Assembly (NCBI GenBank): GCA_003559095.1
Contig: PWMW01000401.1
Span: 1 to 40,249, forward strand
Source of the DNA: Clostridiales bacterium
GTDB taxonomy: Bacteria > Bacillota > Limnochordia > Darwinibacteriales > B1SED10-159
Direction: 5' to 3'
Length of the DNA: 40,249 nt
In this document: piece after piece, positions 1-7,238 of the stretch
Position numbering within the stretch: position 1 is the first letter of the stretch
How the letters are laid out: the number at the start of each line of letters is the position of its first letter
The notes under the pieces: model-generated
What the model was told of the DNA's origin: nothing
Database searches by the model: none
Seen by the model: only the letters and a program-made list of their open reading frames with translations
Translations under genes and position numbers: made by a program

Positions 1-608
1 ACAAAGGCCAGCCCCGGTGGTACCATCAAACACTTCTGGGACGCTGTACATACCACATCGATGCCCCAGGCATCCATCTGAATCTCAGCACCACCCAAGG
101 ATCTCACAGCATCTACCACCAACAGTGCTTGGTGGCCGCGGACAGCGGTACCGAGAGCTTGCAGATCGTTGAGAACGGCCGTGGAAGATTCATTGTGGGT
201 GGCGAACACGGCTTTAATGTCAGGGTTGGCCTGCAGGACAGTCTGCACCTGCGCCGCATCTACGGGCTCACCCCAAGGATACTCCAAAACGGTGACTTTC
301 GCCTGGTACGCGTCGCAGAGGCTCTTCCAGCGCTGTCCAAAGGAACCGCCTACCAAGACCAGCACCGCATCACCCGGAGATATCAGATTGGCCACGGCCG
401 TCTCCATGGCCGCCGTTCCTGAACCGGTGATGGCATAGATTCGCTGCTGGGTGCCAAAAATCGGCTTGAGGCGGTCCATGATTTGCGGGAACAAACTCTT
501 GAACACCTTGCCGCGATGGTTGATCATGGGATGAGACGCCGCCTGCAGCACCTGCGGCGGGACTGGAACCGGACCGGGAATACGAAGTTCTGTCTTGTGT
601 TGAAGCAT
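1..608 (-). CDS. Class V aminotransferase (alanine-glyoxylate / serine-pyruvate type), 3' end outside window
   Basis: This is a PLP-dependent transaminase of the AGXT/PucG/SerC-like fold-type I class V family. Only the first 202 residues are in the window. The start is ATG at 608, because an in-frame stop lies only a few codons upstream and a GGGTGG-like RBS precedes it. The N-terminus has the family pattern RIPGPVPVPPQV with ITGSGTAAME near residue 60. The aspartate that contacts the PLP ring lies in VVDAV (about D166) and the Schiff-base lysine in TASQKCLM (about K192). The family usually has about 360-390 residues, so roughly 45% is missing. It is divergent from glnA across about 107 bp. 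Substrate cannot be read from the sequence: alanine-glyoxylate, serine-pyruvate or phosphoserine-type activity are all possible. DAVRSLGG carries Arg where Ser is common. Family is certain, substrate is not. Confidence 0.88.
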   Translation of the reverse strand, partial: MLQHKTELRIPGPVPVPPQVLQAASHPMINHRGKVFKSLFPQIMDRLKPIFGTQQRIYAITGSGTAAMETAVANLISPGDAVLVLVGGSFGQRWKSLCDAYQAKVTVLEYPWGEPVDAAQVQTVLQANPDIKAVFATHNESSTAVLNDLQALGTAVRGHQALLVVDAVRSLGGAEIQMDAWGIDVVCTASQKCLMVPPGLAF

Positions 609-627
609 GAATGCACCACCCTACTGA

Positions 628-655
628 AGTATTGTTCTTCATCCAAATTCGTCAA
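628..655 (-). promoter_or_regulatory. Candidate sigma-A promoter for the class V aminotransferase
   Basis: On the minus strand TTGACG (650-655) and AATACT (628-633) are separated by 16 bp. The -35 matches 5 of 6 consensus bases and the -10 matches 4 of 6. The start codon lies 20 bp downstream, so the leader would be very short. I found no comparably good promoter for glnA in the same gap and no GlnR-type operator. Confidence 0.4.
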
Positions 656-715
656 GGAATGGCTCAAATCCTCTTCGAGGCGCCAGCCTTTGACAAGCCC
701 GAAGGAGGCAGCGTG

Positions 716-2047
716 TTGACCGCGAATGCCAAAGAAATCCTCAAGCGTGCCGAACAGTTCAATGTGAAATTCATTCGTCTTCAGTTCACGGATATTTTGG
801 GTATCATCAAAAATGTGGCTATTCCCATCAAGCAGCTGGAGAAAGCATTGAACAACGAAATAATGTTCGATGGTTCGTCCATCGAGGGCTATGTGCGTGT
901 GGAAGAATCGGACATGAACCTGCAGCCCGATCCCAACACCTTTATGATTTTTCCATGGAGCGGCGGCACCCAAACAGAGGCACGGCTGATCTGTGATGTC
1001 TACCACACCAATGGGCAGCCCTTTCCGGGAGATCCTCGCTTTGTTTTGAAAACTGTACTTCAAGAAGCTGCCGCTATGGGGTACCAAGTGATGTGTGGTC
1101 CGGAATGCGAATTTTTCCTGTTCAATTTGGATGACGAAGGCAAGGGCACCACCGCCACTTATGACGAAGCAGGCTATTTCGATATGGGTCCCGTGGATCG
1201 CGGGGAAGTGGCCCGACGGGACATCGTCGTTGCCCTGGAAGAGATGGGTTTTGACGTCGAAGCCAGCCATCATGAAGTGGCCATCGGCCAGCATGAGATC
1301 GGGTTTAAATACGATGACGCATTGGTCAGTGCCGACCGGGTGGCGACCTTTAAGTTTGTCACCAAAACCATTGCCCGTCAGCATGGGCTGCACGCCACAT
1401 TCATGCCCAAGCCGCAGTTTGCCCAAGCCGGCTCTGGGATGCACACCCATCTGTCGCTCATCGGACCCGATGGACGTAATGTCTTTTATGACCCAGAGGG
1501 ACCATTCCAGCTCAGCACCGTGGCCCGCCAGTTCATTGCTGGCCTGCTGCATCACGCACCGGCAGTGACTGCCATCGCCAATCCGTTGGTCAACTCGTAT
1601 AAACGGCTGGTCCCTGGCTATGAAGCACCGGTTTATGTATCTTGGTCAGCACAAAACCGCAGCGCCTTGGTGCGCGTACCGGCCAGCCGCGACCAGGGCA
1701 CCCGGGTGGAGTTCCGCTCCCCGGATCCCAGCTGCAATCCCTACCTGGCCTTTGCAGCGGTAATCAAGGCCGGCCTGGACGGAATTTGCCAAGGAATGGA
1801 GGCACCGCCATCCCTGGAAACCAACGTTTACGAAATGAGTCGCAAAGAGCGCTCGCGCCACGGTATCAGCAACCTGCCGACGTCACTCATGGATGCCATT
1901 CAGGCGCTGCAAGCGGATCCTGTGATCTCCGGTGCCCTAGGTTCGCACATTATGCACCAGTTTATCCGGGCCAAAGAACAGGATTGGCATGAATACTGCA
2001 CCCAAGTTCACCCTTGGGAAGTGCAGAAATATTTGGGGGTGTATTAA
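716..2047 (+). CDS. glnA: Glutamine synthetase, type I (GSI-alpha)
   Basis: The enzyme makes glutamine from glutamate and ammonia with ATP. It acts in the cytoplasm as a dodecamer in characterised relatives. I place the start at TTG 716, because AAGGAGG at 702-708 lies 7 bp upstream. The in-frame GTG at 713 is possible but only 4 bp from the RBS, and longer in-frame starts have no RBS. This gives 443 residues, against 444 in B. subtilis GlnA, and the alignment is collinear. Conserved blocks include QFTDILG, MFDGSSIEGY, GPECEFFLF, ASHHEVAIGQHEI, the ATP/glutamate region GSGMHTHLSL, NSYKRLVPGYEAP and RVPASR. The length leaves no room for the insertion typical of the adenylylated GSI-beta type, so feedback inhibition is the likely control (family inference). 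nadE follows after 3 bp. Confidence 0.97.
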   Translation: MTANAKEILKRAEQFNVKFIRLQFTDILGIIKNVAIPIKQLEKALNNEIMFDGSSIEGYVRVEESDMNLQPDPNTFMIFPWSGGTQTEARLICDVYHTNGQPFPGDPRFVLKTVLQEAAAMGYQVMCGPECEFFLFNLDDEGKGTTATYDEAGYFDMGPVDRGEVARRDIVVALEEMGFDVEASHHEVAIGQHEIGFKYDDALVSADRVATFKFVTKTIARQHGLHATFMPKPQFAQAGSGMHTHLSLIGPDGRNVFYDPEGPFQLSTVARQFIAGLLHHAPAVTAIANPLVNSYKRLVPGYEAPVYVSWSAQNRSALVRVPASRDQGTRVEFRSPDPSCNPYLAFAAVIKAGLDGICQGMEAPPSLETNVYEMSRKERSRHGISNLPTSLMDAIQALQADPVISGALGSHIMHQFIRAKEQDWHEYCTQVHPWEVQKYLGVY

Positions 2048-2050
2048 CAC

Positions 2051-2791
2051 ATGGATGCCAAACGGGAAATTGCTGGAGTTGTTGCTTGGCTGCAGACTAT
2101 GCTGGAGACAACAGGTACCGATGGCTACGTAGTGGGGTTAAGCGGCGGTATTGATTCATCGGTGGCCGCTGGCCTGATTCGCCGGGCGGCCGGAGACAAC
2201 AGTCTCGGGATCATCCTGCCCATCCACTCCAACCCGGACGATGCCAAAGACGCCGAGGAGGCTGCGGAGGCGCAGGGCCTGCCCTACTATGTCCAGGACT
2301 TGAGCCAGGTGCACACGGCCATGATGGACAGTGCCTTTGCCGGCCTGAAATCCTTGGGGAAAGACAAGCCGCCGCGCTTAGCTGATGCCAATCTCCGCGC
2401 CCGGCTGCGGATGAGCGCCATCTATACAGCGGCCAACGCCCTTAACTACTTGGTGATCGGAACCGACAATGCAGCTGAACTCTACACTGGCTACTTCACC
2501 AAACATGGTGATGGTGCCTGCGACGTGCTGCCGTTAGCAGATTTCACCAAAGGCGAGGTAAGGCAGCTGGGAGCTTCCTTGGGTGTACCATCGCAGATCC
2601 TCAGCAAAGCACCGTCCGCCGGACTTTGGGAAGGGCAGACCGACGAAGAGGAGATGGGGATTACCTATGCCGTCATCGATGCCTTTCTCAAGGGTGAATC
2701 CGTGCCCCAAGAACAGCAAGAGCAGCTGGAACGAATCCATCGCCTGACGGAGCACAAACGATCGCTGCCGCCTATCTATCGCCGTTCGTAA
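2051..2791 (+). CDS. nadE: Ammonia-dependent NAD+ synthetase
   Basis: It catalyses the last step of NAD synthesis: deamido-NAD is adenylated and amidated with free ammonia. The 246-residue protein is a single synthetase domain with no nitrilase/glutaminase domain, so it should use NH3 directly. The PP-loop SGGIDSS is at residues 31-37. GTDNAAELYTGY, KHGDGACDVLPL and the C-terminal LWEGQTDE/KR-type segment are all present. The gene begins 3 bp after glnA, so the two are almost certainly cotranscribed. The pairing puts two ammonia-assimilating enzymes under one promoter, possibly so that NadE draws on the same ammonia pool (inference). A strong terminator follows at 2860-2900. Confidence 0.95.
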   Translation: MDAKREIAGVVAWLQTMLETTGTDGYVVGLSGGIDSSVAAGLIRRAAGDNSLGIILPIHSNPDDAKDAEEAAEAQGLPYYVQDLSQVHTAMMDSAFAGLKSLGKDKPPRLADANLRARLRMSAIYTAANALNYLVIGTDNAAELYTGYFTKHGDGACDVLPLADFTKGEVRQLGASLGVPSQILSKAPSAGLWEGQTDEEEMGITYAVIDAFLKGESVPQEQQEQLERIHRLTEHKRSLPPIYRRS

Positions 2792-2859
2792 ACCATGCTT
2801 TCGGCAGTGTTCCGTGAATAGTTTCCACCTGTGGACCGCTGCTCAGATACCGCAATACC

Positions 2860-2900
2860 AGCACCGCACCATTCCCTGCAGGGAATGGTGCGGTGCTTTT
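2860..2900 (+). terminator. Rho-independent terminator of glnA-nadE (38-bp perfect palindrome)
   Basis: Positions 2860-2897 form a perfect palindrome (19-bp arms centred on CTGCAG), followed by TTTT on the plus strand. The minus-strand side has no T run, so it acts for glnA-nadE and probably not for the converging protease gene that stops at 2941. Confidence 0.9.
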
Positions 2901-2940
2901 GTCAGCGATCCGGTGCTCTGAGGCTACCGGCAGCCGGTCT

Positions 2941-5358
2941 TCACTCTTCGTGCTTATCTTCCCCTTGTTCCTTGGTAAATGCCTGCAGTTGGCGGGCCAT
3001 GGTCCGCAGCTTCGCCTGGACCCGGCCGTTCACCGATTCCGGCGGATACGTGCCATCGGACTGCATGGCACCGGCCTCTACACCCGTCAGCAGTTCGATG
3101 CCTTCATCCACCGTCCGGCAGGCATGGACGTGAAAGGTTCCTTCGGCTATGGCCTGCACAACATCCTCGTGCAGCATCAAGTTCCTTACATTGGCCTCGG
3201 GGATCAACACGCCCTGCTGTCCGGTGAGACCCTGCAGCTTGCAGATGCGATAGACGCCTTCGATCTTCTCATTGACACCGCCAATGGACTGGAACTCGCC
3301 TTTTTGGTTCACAGAACCAGTAACGGCAATGCCTTGGTGGATGGGAAGCTCCGCCAAGGCTGACAGCAGTGCGAACAACTCCGCGCCCGATGCACTGTCC
3401 CCATCGATCATTCCGTAACTTTGCTCGAACACAAGACGGCCGGTAAGACTCACTGGGGTCGTCTGCCCAAAACACTTCATAAGGTAACCGGCCAAGATCA
3501 AGACACCCTTCGTGTGGATACTGCCGCCCAACTTCGCTTCCCGCTCGATATCAATGAGTCCCTGCCGACCCAGCCCCACCGTGGCTGTGATGCGAGATGG
3601 ACGACCGAAGGCAAAGTCTCCTAGATCCAGAACGGAGATACCGTTGACCTGCCCGGGAACTGCGTCTTTGGTACTGATCAGAATGGTGCCATCGCTGATC
3701 AACTTCTGAATTCGCTCTTCCATGAGATTGGAGCGGTAGTCCTTTTCCGTTATGGTACGGGCAATGTGCTCAGCTGTAACCGCTTCTTCCATGTCTGTGA
3801 CCACATAGTGGGCAGCCTCCCGGACGATGTCCGCCAAATCAGCGAAGCGCGTCGACAGCTTTTGCTGATCCCCGGCCAGTCTGGCTCCGTACTCAACCAT
3901 TCTGCGCACCGCGCACTCCGCCAAGGGCGGCAGCTGCTCCTTGTTGCAGAGGGAATGGAAAAAGGAACGATACTTGCGCACGTTGGCTTCACTGCATTCC
4001 ATGTCGGTGCCAAACTCTGCCTTAACCTTGAACAGTTCCTTGAAGTCCGGATCCAACATCTGGAGAATGTGGTAGAGCTCCGGTGACCCGACGATGACCA
4101 CTTTCAGATTCAAGGGAATGGCTTCGGGATTCAGGCTGCGGGTAGCCATAAAACCCAAACGTTCACTGGCCTCTTCGATGACCAGTTCCTGGTTCTTGAG
4201 AACGCGCTTCAACCCTTCCCAAGCGAAAAGATTGCGCAAAAGATCTTCGGCGGGCACGATGAGGAATCCGCCATTGGCCTTATGCAGGGAGCCGGCCCGG
4301 ACCAAGGTAAAATCTGTAGCCAAGGCTCCCATTCTGGCTTCCTTTTCGATCCGGCCGAACAGGTTGTTGTGCGTGGGATTGAGCTCTTCAATGACAGGAG
4401 CACCCTTCGTATCGCTGTGATCCACAAAAACGTTGACTTTGTATTTCTTCAGCGCCTGCTCCCGCATCCATTCGGCCTCGGCGGCGCTGGTTTCCCCCGG
4501 ATTCTGGGATTCCGGGCCAGCTCGAAAAACATCGATATTCTTCACGAGGTCATCCCGAAACTCTTGGATATACTTTACCACCCCTGCGTTGGCGGCGTAT
4601 TTCTCTTCCAGTTCAGCGAATAACTGCCCTTCCACATACAAGGCCACTTCACGATCCAGCTCGGTCACGGCCTCCTGGGCCCGCCGTTGTAGTTTGTGGA
4701 TTTCCCGCTGAATGGACTTCAGCTCGTCGTGCAGCTGACGCTGTTTTTCCCGCAGCTCCTTCCGGGTCTCGTCATCCAAACGCAGCAGATCCTGCTCCCG
4801 CAGGGGCTTATCGTCGACCACAGGCACAATGAACAGTCCCGACGAGGTCGCCTGCAGAACAAACCCCTTTGCTTTGGCCTGCTGCTCCAGTTGGCGGTGC
4901 AGTTCCTCCCGCTGCTGTTCGAAGGCATCCCGTATTTCCTGCCTTTTTGCCTGGCAGTCTTCACTTTGAAATGCCTCGGGGATCTCCTCTTTGGCAGATT
5001 CTACAATGCGGCGAATATCTTGAGCCAATGTAAACCCTTGCCCGTTGGGCACAGCAAGCGCCTTTGGTTCATAGGGGTTCTTGAAGTTGTTGACATAACA
5101 CCAATCATCCGGAACCCCTCTTTCATCGGCAACGGATTTGAGAAAATGGCGGACCGCTGTGGTCCGGCCTGTGCCTCGGGCCCCAGCTACGTAGATGTTG
5201 AACCCTGCAGCCGGGATATCCAAACCAAACCGCAGAGCACGAATGGCGCGCTCCTGGCCAATAATGCTGTCTGACGCTTCCAGCTCCTCCGGCGGTTCGC
5301 CATCCAAGGCGAAATCGCAGACCAGCCGCACTTCATCCGCTTGTAGTGTTCGCAGCAT
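2941..5358 (-). CDS. Lon-family ATP-dependent protease (YcbZ/LonB-like, AAA_32 + Lon_C)
   Basis: This is a cytosolic or membrane-associated AAA+ serine protease of the Lon-like group that lacks the LAN domain. I choose ATG 5358, because GGAGG lies 8 bp upstream and overlaps the ATG at 5373, giving 805 residues. The P-loop-like motif near residue 59 reads GARGTGRTT, with Arg65 where a canonical Walker A has Lys. A long helical, charged insert (about 150-270) rich in Gln/Glu/Arg suggests a coiled coil. The C-terminal Lon protease domain has the dyad Ser655 (in DGDSASGAE) and Lys698 (in GGVNEKIEG). They are 43 residues apart, as in E. coli Lon. It stands alone, converges on nadE, and ends in an acidic tail. 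Substrates are unknown. The Arg in the P-loop makes ATP use uncertain, though I recall the same variant in YcbZ-type relatives. Confidence 0.92.
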   Translation of the reverse strand: MLRTLQADEVRLVCDFALDGEPPEELEASDSIIGQERAIRALRFGLDIPAAGFNIYVAGARGTGRTTAVRHFLKSVADERGVPDDWCYVNNFKNPYEPKALAVPNGQGFTLAQDIRRIVESAKEEIPEAFQSEDCQAKRQEIRDAFEQQREELHRQLEQQAKAKGFVLQATSSGLFIVPVVDDKPLREQDLLRLDDETRKELREKQRQLHDELKSIQREIHKLQRRAQEAVTELDREVALYVEGQLFAELEEKYAANAGVVKYIQEFRDDLVKNIDVFRAGPESQNPGETSAAEAEWMREQALKKYKVNVFVDHSDTKGAPVIEELNPTHNNLFGRIEKEARMGALATDFTLVRAGSLHKANGGFLIVPAEDLLRNLFAWEGLKRVLKNQELVIEEASERLGFMATRSLNPEAIPLNLKVVIVGSPELYHILQMLDPDFKELFKVKAEFGTDMECSEANVRKYRSFFHSLCNKEQLPPLAECAVRRMVEYGARLAGDQQKLSTRFADLADIVREAAHYVVTDMEEAVTAEHIARTITEKDYRSNLMEERIQKLISDGTILISTKDAVPGQVNGISVLDLGDFAFGRPSRITATVGLGRQGLIDIEREAKLGGSIHTKGVLILAGYLMKCFGQTTPVSLTGRLVFEQSYGMIDGDSASGAELFALLSALAELPIHQGIAVTGSVNQKGEFQSIGGVNEKIEGVYRICKLQGLTGQQGVLIPEANVRNLMLHEDVVQAIAEGTFHVHACRTVDEGIELLTGVEAGAMQSDGTYPPESVNGRVQAKLRTMARQLQAFTKEQGEDKHEE

Positions 5359-5497
5359 ATCGAGCACCTCCAAAAGATACGAGCTAAACTACGGTTCACT
5401 CCCACAACTTTTTCGCAATCCACCAAAATGTTCTCTGTATTCCGATATTCTCCGTTGCAGCCGGCCGCACCTGCCAGATCATGTGGTCCTATGGTTA

Positions 5498-5528
5498 GAA
5501 AAAACCACCCTCGGGCGAGGGTGGTTTT
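5498..5528 (-). terminator. Terminator of the prs / flavodoxin-like unit
   Basis: The hairpin has arms AAAACCACCCTCG and CGAGGGTGGTTTT around a 2-base centre, with six T in a row on the minus strand. The arms carry A and T tracts on both sides, so it could also work on plus-strand transcripts. It separates the prs unit from the downstream protease gene. Confidence 0.85.
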
Positions 5529-5546
5529 GCTAACAAGTTGTCAATC

Positions 5547-5582
5547 AGCACCTGGGTGCTCGGGGCTATGGCGCAAGAGCCC
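5547..5582 (-). other. Tandem hairpins in the 3' untranslated region of the prs unit
   Basis: AGCACC-TG-GGTGCT at 5547-5560 is followed directly by a second stem, GGGCT...AGCCC, ending near 5582. They lie between the stop codon at 5625 and the terminator at 5498-5528. They could be a processed 3' end or a small RNA. No known RNA family is recognised. Confidence 0.3.
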
Positions 5583-5624
5583 GCTGTCCAGACGATGCCC
5601 ATAGGCTGTCACGCAGGCTTTGGC

Positions 5625-6044
5625 TTATTTGGCAGGAACTAAGCGCATAATCCTCTTCGCCAGCACTTGGGCCTCATTGGCCGAGCGGATGGCGGCGAAA
5701 TCCTCGACCATCATGCCCTGCTGCTCCATGCGGGCCATCAGTACCTTCAGCGCTTTGCCCGCACCCAGCTTGGCCGTGACAAAAGCCGCGCCTTTTTTGC
5801 CCTCCAGACGACTGCAGCGGCGCAGGAGGGCATCCAATTCCGCTGGCAGCTGTGGCTTCCAGAATCCCTGGAACGTTGTGATCACACAGACCACTTGATA
5901 CTGGGCGGTGGTCACCGGAGAGGAACCACCATCACCCGCTGCGGTGGCTTCTGCTCGGCAGTTTTGCTTGGATAATTCACTAACTAGAGCCTCAGCAAAC
6001 TGTTTGCTGGACCCATCACTGGTATGAAGAATCAGCGCTCGCAT
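5625..6044 (-). CDS. Small flavodoxin-like protein, function unknown
   Basis: This 139-residue protein starts most likely at ATG 6044, with GGGAGG just upstream. ATG 6062 is the alternative, 4 bp after the prs stop. The N-terminus (RALILHTSDGSSKQFAEAL) looks like a flavodoxin beta1-loop-alpha1, where TSDGSS would hold the FMN phosphate. A second strand, VVCVITTF, is followed by an FMN-loop-like QGFWKPQLP. The rest alternates strands and helices as in a Rossmann-like fold. There are no membrane segments and no signal peptide. It is the second gene of a two-gene unit with prs. A flavodoxin-type electron carrier or NADPH-dependent FMN reductase-like protein is possible, but the motif match is loose and I do not assign a reaction. 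Confidence 0.6.
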   Translation of the reverse strand: MRALILHTSDGSSKQFAEALVSELSKQNCRAEATAAGDGGSSPVTTAQYQVVCVITTFQGFWKPQLPAELDALLRRCSRLEGKKGAAFVTAKLGAGKALKVLMARMEQQGMMVEDFAAIRSANEAQVLAKRIMRLVPAK

Positions 6045-6065
6045 GGATCCTCCCACTCCCATCCA

Positions 6066-7013
6066 TTATTCTTTTTCGAACACGGTACTGACGGACGTTC
6101 CCGTGTGAATACAGCGTATGGCTTCAGCGAACAAAGGTGCCAAGCTGAGTACGGTGATCTTGTCATTACGCTTGCTGGGTGGTACAGGCACCGTATTGGT
6201 CACCACCAACTCTTTCAGAGGCGAAGACTGAATTTTTTGCGGTGCCATGCCGCAGAAGATCGGATGCGTTACGGCAGCGTAGATGTCACCCGCTCCGAAT
6301 GATGCCAGAGTGTTGACAGCGCCTACCAAAGAACCACCAGAACTGATCTCATCATCAATCAAAAGACACTGTTTCCCGGATACGTCACCAATGACGTGTT
6401 CCATGGCCACTTTGTCTTCATTGCCCAGGCGCCGTTTGTCAATAATGGCCATGGGCGCATGGAGGCGTTTGGCGAACTGCCGCGCCGTCTTGGCCCGTCC
6501 GGCATCGGGCGCAACAACTACCAAGTTTTCCAGCTTCTTTTCTGCAAAATAGCCAGCTAAGATGGGAATGGCTGTCAGGTGATCCACTGGAATGGAAAAG
6601 AATCCTTGAATCTGGGGAGCATGCAGATCCACAGACACAACCCGCTGCACGCCAGCCACTTCCAGGAGATCGGCCACAAGGCGAGCAGTAATGGATATGC
6701 GGGGCTGGTCCTTCTTGTCCGAGCGGCCATAGGGAAAATATGGAACCACAGCGGTCACGCGGCGCACAGATGCACGCTTCAGAGCATCGATCATAATCAA
6801 AAGTTCCACTAAGCCATCGTTCACCGGTTCGCAGGAAGGTTGAATGACAAAGACATCGCTTTCGCGAACGCTTTCATGGATCCTGACGAATGAGTTGTCG
6901 TTGGTGAACTTCATCGTTTCGGACCGACCCAGCTCCACCCCGAGCTCAGCACAGATCTCACGAGCCAACCCTGGGTGCGCTCGGCCTGTGAATATCTTCA
7001 GTTCGTCCAGCAC
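6066..7013 (-). CDS. prs: Ribose-phosphate pyrophosphokinase (PRPP synthetase)
   Basis: It makes PRPP from ribose 5-phosphate and ATP, for purine, pyrimidine, NAD, His and Trp synthesis. The protein has 315 residues, the usual length. The start is GTG 7013 with GGGGGA 7 bp upstream. Family blocks are present: FTNDNSFVRIHESVRESDVFVIQ, the ATP-site VVPYFPYGRSDKKDQPR, VSVDLHAPQIQGFF, VVVAPDAGRAK and the catalytic flexible loop DKRRLGNEDK. The PRPP-binding loop reads LLIDDEISSGGSL, a variant of the usual VVDDMIDTGGT-type sequence, with the acidic pair and glycines kept. It is followed by the flavodoxin-like gene after a few bases. PRPP from Prs supplies the NadE pathway encoded nearby. Confidence 0.95.
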   Translation of the reverse strand: MLDELKIFTGRAHPGLAREICAELGVELGRSETMKFTNDNSFVRIHESVRESDVFVIQPSCEPVNDGLVELLIMIDALKRASVRRVTAVVPYFPYGRSDKKDQPRISITARLVADLLEVAGVQRVVSVDLHAPQIQGFFSIPVDHLTAIPILAGYFAEKKLENLVVVAPDAGRAKTARQFAKRLHAPMAIIDKRRLGNEDKVAMEHVIGDVSGKQCLLIDDEISSGGSLVGAVNTLASFGAGDIYAAVTHPIFCGMAPQKIQSSPLKELVVTNTVPVPPSKRNDKITVLSLAPLFAEAIRCIHTGTSVSTVFEKE

Positions 7014-7086
7014 GCAACATTCCCCCTGAACAATTCTCTAATGTTGGAGTTCGTGAACCATCAGACCAAATCCTCTTAAACCGGCG

Positions 7087-7122
7087 AAAATAAAGCAAGC
7101 TTTCCCTTAGGGAAAGCTTGCT
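7087..7122 (-). terminator. Terminator after the first ADP-dependent kinase gene
   Basis: A stem of 14 bp with a single-base centre (7094-7107 and 7109-7122) is followed on the minus strand by TTTATTTT. It lies 117 bp after the kinase stop codon and marks the end of the long minus-strand gene run that starts at 25463. Confidence 0.8.
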
Positions 7123-7238
7123 CATGTATGGTCTCGGAGTGCACTGCGAACGTGCCGGCCGCAACATCCCAATATCTGGGATTACAACGGGCACGCGCTC
7201 ACAAGACTACCCTTTCACCAAAGTTATGCAGTGGACAC

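Noticed and set aside
524-1555. A 343-codon open frame on the minus strand across the front of glnA
   Set aside because: It is antisense to a clear, collinear glutamine synthetase, has no RBS or known motif, and arises from the GC-rich codon pattern.
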